Positions 17,117-19,492 of a stretch of DNA of 19,492 nt are shown in pieces; positions within the stretch are counted from its first letter, which is position 1, and every line of letters begins with the position of its first letter. The DNA is from CADEFF01 sp964569315 (GTDB lineage Bacteria; Pseudomonadota; Alphaproteobacteria; Dongiales; Dongiaceae). The notes under the pieces are model-generated. The model saw only the letters and a program-made list of their open reading frames with translations, did not search any database and had not been told where the DNA came from. Both the position numbers and the translations under genes were made by a program. Location: contig CAZMUZ010000069.1 in the NCBI GenBank assembly GCA_964569315.1, positions 1-19,492 on the forward strand. The letters run 5' to 3'.

Positions 17117-17135
17117 TGAACCATGTTTCATTATA
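17117..17135 (-). promoter_or_regulatory. Promoter -10 and adjoining palindrome upstream of the amidase
   Basis: On the minus strand a perfect TATAAT (17130-17135) lies about 25 bases before the amidase start. Directly downstream is a 14-bp palindrome, TGAACCATGTTTCA (17117-17130), symmetric at 12 of 14 positions. The -35 region is poor, so an activator or another sigma factor may be involved. The placement of the palindrome over the start region suits a repressor site. Confidence 0.45.
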
Positions 17136-17388
17136 GGACATCGTGGCCTGGCATGCGCGCCCGTTGAAGCCGCGGCAGGCCCCACAGGCTGCGACGAACG
17201 GCGATCCGGATTTTCGCCTATGGGGAGCGGCAACGCCCGCCCGTCATTCTTGCCCCTGGCCTCGCGCGCCGCCGCCTGACCTGCGCGTCAACAGTTGCTC
17301 GAGTCGCTCGGCCGCTCTGTCGCAACTGCGAAGAATGCTCTCTCCCGACGGAAGAACGGGTCCTCCCGACAATTGTCCTACGGGCTCA

Positions 17389-17417
17389 TTGTCAGACGAA
17401 CCCCACGGGCATATCGT
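17389..17417 (+). promoter_or_regulatory. Putative promoter for the APC permease
   Basis: TTGTCA (17389-17394), a 17-bp spacer and TATCGT (17412-17417) fit a sigma-70-type promoter with 5/6 and 4/6 matches. The palindrome GACAATTGTC ends 11 bases upstream and shares the ATTGTC word with the -35 box, so it could be an activator or repressor site. Confidence 0.35.
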
Positions 17418-17591
17418 GCCATCCGGAACCGGCGCCCTCGACCATGGGGGATCCGGTTCCGCGCAAAACAAAATCTGGAGTTATCTGAAGGCAAGACTGG
17501 GTTCATCCGGACACGTTGCCCGATCGATCCTCGGGGACCGGCATTCGGGCGACGCGAACGATATCAACAGAACGGGGGGAGTACCGCCGAT

Positions 17592-19208
17592 ATGGTCGAT
17601 ATCTCGCAGAGCGGTGAGCAGCGAATCTTTCTGCGCAAGGCTTCGGGCCTGATCCGCACCGCCAGCTTCCTGGACGTCTTCATCTTCAACACAGGCCTTA
17701 TCAGCGTCGGTATCGGCATCGGTACGATGGTGCTCTACGGGCCGGCTTTCTATCCGGGCGCGAGCCTCCTCTGGGCGCTCGTCGGCGGCGCCGCGGCCCT
17801 CGCGGTCTGCACGCTGGGCTTCGCCTACTGGGCCGTCAGCATCCCGCGCTCGGGCGGCGACTACGTGTTCAATTCACGCATATGGCCGCCCTTCATCGCC
17901 GTCACCGCGAGCTTCACCAACATCCTGACGCAGGTGTTCTTCGGCGCGGTGGCCGCCTACTGGGTGATCCTGATCGGCCTCTCGCCGATGTTCTCCATCA
18001 TCGGCGACCTTTCGGGGAACCCCGGCTGGACCGAGTTGTCGAACAAGATCCTCGAGCCCACCTGGGTCTTCGTCATCGGTGTCGGCATCCTCTCGCTCTC
18101 GCATCTCATTCTATATCTCGGCATGAAGATCTATCTGCTGACGCAGAAGGTGATCTTCGCCGTCGCCTTCCTCGGGTTGCTGGTACTGATCATCGTGCTG
18201 TGGACCGGCGACACCGAGGCCTTCAAGGCCAATCTCAATACCGTCTACGCCTCGGTGCTCGGCGTCCCGGACGTCTATCAGGGCGTCATCGACTCCGCGA
18301 AGCAGGAAGGCTGGGGCTATGACGGCCCGGCCGATTTCGTCACCATCATGAAGCTCAGCAACTGGGTGATGCTGCCTTTCATCGGCGCCTGGCTGTCGAT
18401 CTTCATCGGCGGCGAGGTCAAGCAGGCGGCGACCAGTCAGATGTGGGGCATGATGTCGGCCTGCGTGGCCGCCTTCCTGCTCTGGCTGGTGACCCAGGAA
18501 GGGGCGCTCGCCGCCTTCGGTTACGATTTCATCGGCGCGGCCGACTACAACTTCCTGATGGGCGTCGGCGTCTCGATCAACCCGAATATTCCGGCGCTGG
18601 CGGGAATCATGACCGATTCCATGGCCATCACTTGGATCGGTTCGATCGCGATGATCGCCTGGATCTGGATGTGGATCCCGGGGGTCCAGACCACGGCCAT
18701 CCGCGCGATGGTCGCCTGGTCGCTGGATCGCGTGGCACCGGCCGCCTTCGGCCATATCTCGCCGACGCGTCACACGCCGTCGGTCGCGATTCTGATCAGC
18801 TATCTGTTCAGCCTCGTCTTCCTGGCCTGCATCGCCTTCACCGACTATGCGAAGACGATCATCATCATCGGCGTGCCGCTGACCATCGCCTGGGCGATCA
18901 CGCTGCTCGGCGGCGTTTTCTACCCGCTCTACCGGAAGCATCTCTTCATCCGGTCGCCGATCGCGAACCAGAAGCTGTTCGGCGTGCCGGCCATGAGCGT
19001 GATCTGCCTCGTCGGCACCGTGTTCATGACCTGGGCCGTGGTCAACCTGCTGATCGACCCGGTCGCGGCCGGACACGATCCGATCCAGCTCAGCATCGTC
19101 GCGGCCGTGATCCTTGCCGGATTGATCTTCTACTTCACCATGAAGGCCATTCGGCGCGGACAAGGCGTCGATATCACGCAAGCGTTCAAGGAGATCCCCG
19201 TGGAGTGA
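17592..19208 (+). CDS. APC superfamily amino acid/amine permease
   Basis: The 538-residue protein has about 12 membrane spans. It starts with LRKASGLIRTASFLDVFIFNTGLISVG; the conserved first helix of APC transporters is unwound at a GxG-like region, here VGIGIG. IPRSGGDYVF (about 85-94) is the typical second-helix motif of amino-acid permeases. The start at 17592 is preceded by GGGGGGAG and places helix 1 correctly. It would import an amino acid or amine by proton symport or exchange. Placed by the amidase, gbuA and a possible M24 enzyme, an arginine-, creatine- or peptide-derived solute is plausible but unproven. It is longer than typical APC carriers (450-500 aa) because of an extended loop with SVLGVPDVYQGVIDSAKQEGW. 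Confidence 0.88.
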   Translation: MVDISQSGEQRIFLRKASGLIRTASFLDVFIFNTGLISVGIGIGTMVLYGPAFYPGASLLWALVGGAAALAVCTLGFAYWAVSIPRSGGDYVFNSRIWPPFIAVTASFTNILTQVFFGAVAAYWVILIGLSPMFSIIGDLSGNPGWTELSNKILEPTWVFVIGVGILSLSHLILYLGMKIYLLTQKVIFAVAFLGLLVLIIVLWTGDTEAFKANLNTVYASVLGVPDVYQGVIDSAKQEGWGYDGPADFVTIMKLSNWVMLPFIGAWLSIFIGGEVKQAATSQMWGMMSACVAAFLLWLVTQEGALAAFGYDFIGAADYNFLMGVGVSINPNIPALAGIMTDSMAITWIGSIAMIAWIWMWIPGVQTTAIRAMVAWSLDRVAPAAFGHISPTRHTPSVAILISYLFSLVFLACIAFTDYAKTIIIIGVPLTIAWAITLLGGVFYPLYRKHLFIRSPIANQKLFGVPAMSVICLVGTVFMTWAVVNLLIDPVAAGHDPIQLSIVAAVILAGLIFYFTMKAIRRGQGVDITQAFKEIPVE

Positions 19209-19215
19209 TCGCCTC

Positions 19216-19242
19216 GGGGCGCCGCCCGCAAGGCGGCGCCCC
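19216..19242 (+). terminator. Strong hairpin after the permease
   Basis: GGGGCGCCGCC, CGCAA, GGCGGCGCCCC is a perfect 11-bp stem with a five-base loop, 7 bp after the permease stop. Only a weak T run (CTTTC) follows. It is probably a terminator or an RNA-stabilising 3' structure. Confidence 0.6.
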
Positions 19243-19254
19243 GGTCGCTTTCGG

Positions 19255-19278
19255 GCGCCGGCTCCTTTGCGCCGGCGC
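19255..19278 (+). terminator. Second hairpin after the permease
   Basis: GCGCCGGC and GCCGGCGC form a perfect 8-bp stem around TCCTTTGC, 12 bp after the first hairpin. Tandem hairpins suggest real transcript separation between the permease and the gene at 19398. Confidence 0.5.
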
Positions 19279-19397
19279 TTCGAAGGACTGATCCGCGCCG
19301 GTCTGCACGCAGCAACCGTTCCTATCCGCCAACCACGAATCGAATACGCGCCCGGCAACCGGGCCCGAGAAACTTCGCATTAAGGGAGGTCGAACCA

Positions 19398-19492
19398 ATG
19401 GCGAAGAAAGCGATGGCGAAGAAGTCCACCCGCAAGAAGGGACCGATGTATTTCCCGCAGGAGGAGTACGAAACGCGCTGGGCGAACCTGCA
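19398..19492 (+). CDS. Start of a protein gene, possibly M24 family metallopeptidase/creatinase-like (C-terminus outside window)
   Basis: Only 31 codons are visible. The ribosome site AAGGGAGGT is strong, 7 bases before the ATG. The first residues are lysine-rich with a repeated MAKK, so the real start could also be the second MAKK at 19413. The segment GPMYFPQEEYETRWANL resembles the (F)P..EY..R(W)..L opening of M24 proteins such as creatinase, ectoine hydrolase or aminopeptidase P, which is the basis for the suggestion. Too little is seen to be sure. It follows the permease by 189 bp, beyond two hairpins. Confidence 0.4.
   Translation, partial: MAKKAMAKKSTRKKGPMYFPQEEYETRWANL

Larger units (their letters stand above)
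17105..17591. other. 487-bp divergent regulatory interval between amidase and permease genes
   Basis: No convincing gene is seen here. An in-frame extension of the permease back to 17295 is Arg-rich and unlike any permease N-terminus. The interval holds the amidase promoter region at its left end, a 10-bp perfect palindrome GACAATTGTC at 17368-17377, a second ATTGTC at 17388-17393, and a promoter-like pair at 17389-17417. About 175 bases of leader would separate that promoter from the permease start. I could not assign a riboswitch. Confidence 0.5.

Noticed and set aside
17295..17591. 99-residue N-terminal extension of the permease
   Set aside because: Arg-rich and unlike APC N-termini; a good ribosome site precedes 17592, and the extension covers the likely promoter.
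18111..19358. 415-codon minus-strand open frame over the permease
   Set aside because: Asp/His/Arg-rich antisense shadow of a membrane protein gene, crossing two terminator hairpins.

Overview
The window is GC-rich, densely coding bacterial DNA. It looks chromosomal, from an alphaproteobacterium (Rhodospirillales or Rhizobiales type is a guess). The base composition, the TAGACT-like -10 boxes, the Tat-exported binding protein and the gene families all fit. I see no tRNA, rRNA, insertion sequence, phage gene or CRISPR array. The theme is uptake and breakdown of nitrogen-rich small molecules: arginine, guanidino compounds, and polyamines or related amines.

Region 1 (1-7047). On the minus strand are a glutamine-synthetase-family ligase (cut by the window start) and, upstream of it, a sarcosine-oxidase-like FAD oxidoreductase. 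Facing them across a 154-bp divergent region is a GntR/FCD regulator, followed on the plus strand by a class III (GSA-aminomutase-like) aminotransferase, an MBL-fold hydrolase and a glycosyltransferase-like protein. The last two overlap by ATGA. The ligase/oxidase pair resembles the logic of gamma-glutamyl-amine pathways such as PuuA/PuuB.

Region 2 (7037-12997, minus strand). A TetR regulator is followed by a 26-bp palindrome, an atypical ureohydrolase (GGDD in place of GGDH), and a complete polyamine-type ABC importer: binding protein, two permeases and ATPase. This looks like a regulated uptake-and-hydrolysis unit for a guanidino or polyamine-like substrate.

Region 3 (13277-17104). After a small membrane protein come two divergent genes, recognisable as aruH (arginine:pyruvate transaminase) and gbuA (4-guanidinobutyrase). 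These are the first and last steps of the arginine transaminase pathway, which ends in GABA plus urea. A convergent nitrilase-superfamily amidase (Nit type) follows. The decarboxylase and aldehyde dehydrogenase for the middle steps are not in the window.

Region 4 (17105-19492). A 487-bp regulatory interval precedes an APC-type amino-acid/amine permease. Two strong hairpins follow, then the start of a gene that runs off the end, perhaps an M24 (creatinase/aminopeptidase P-like) enzyme.

Taken together, two transport systems, two ureohydrolases, two aminotransferases, an amidase, an amine-glutamate ligase candidate and an FAD oxidase could feed arginine-derived and amine nitrogen into GABA, glutamate and urea. 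The substrate of Regions 1 and 2 cannot be fixed from sequence alone.
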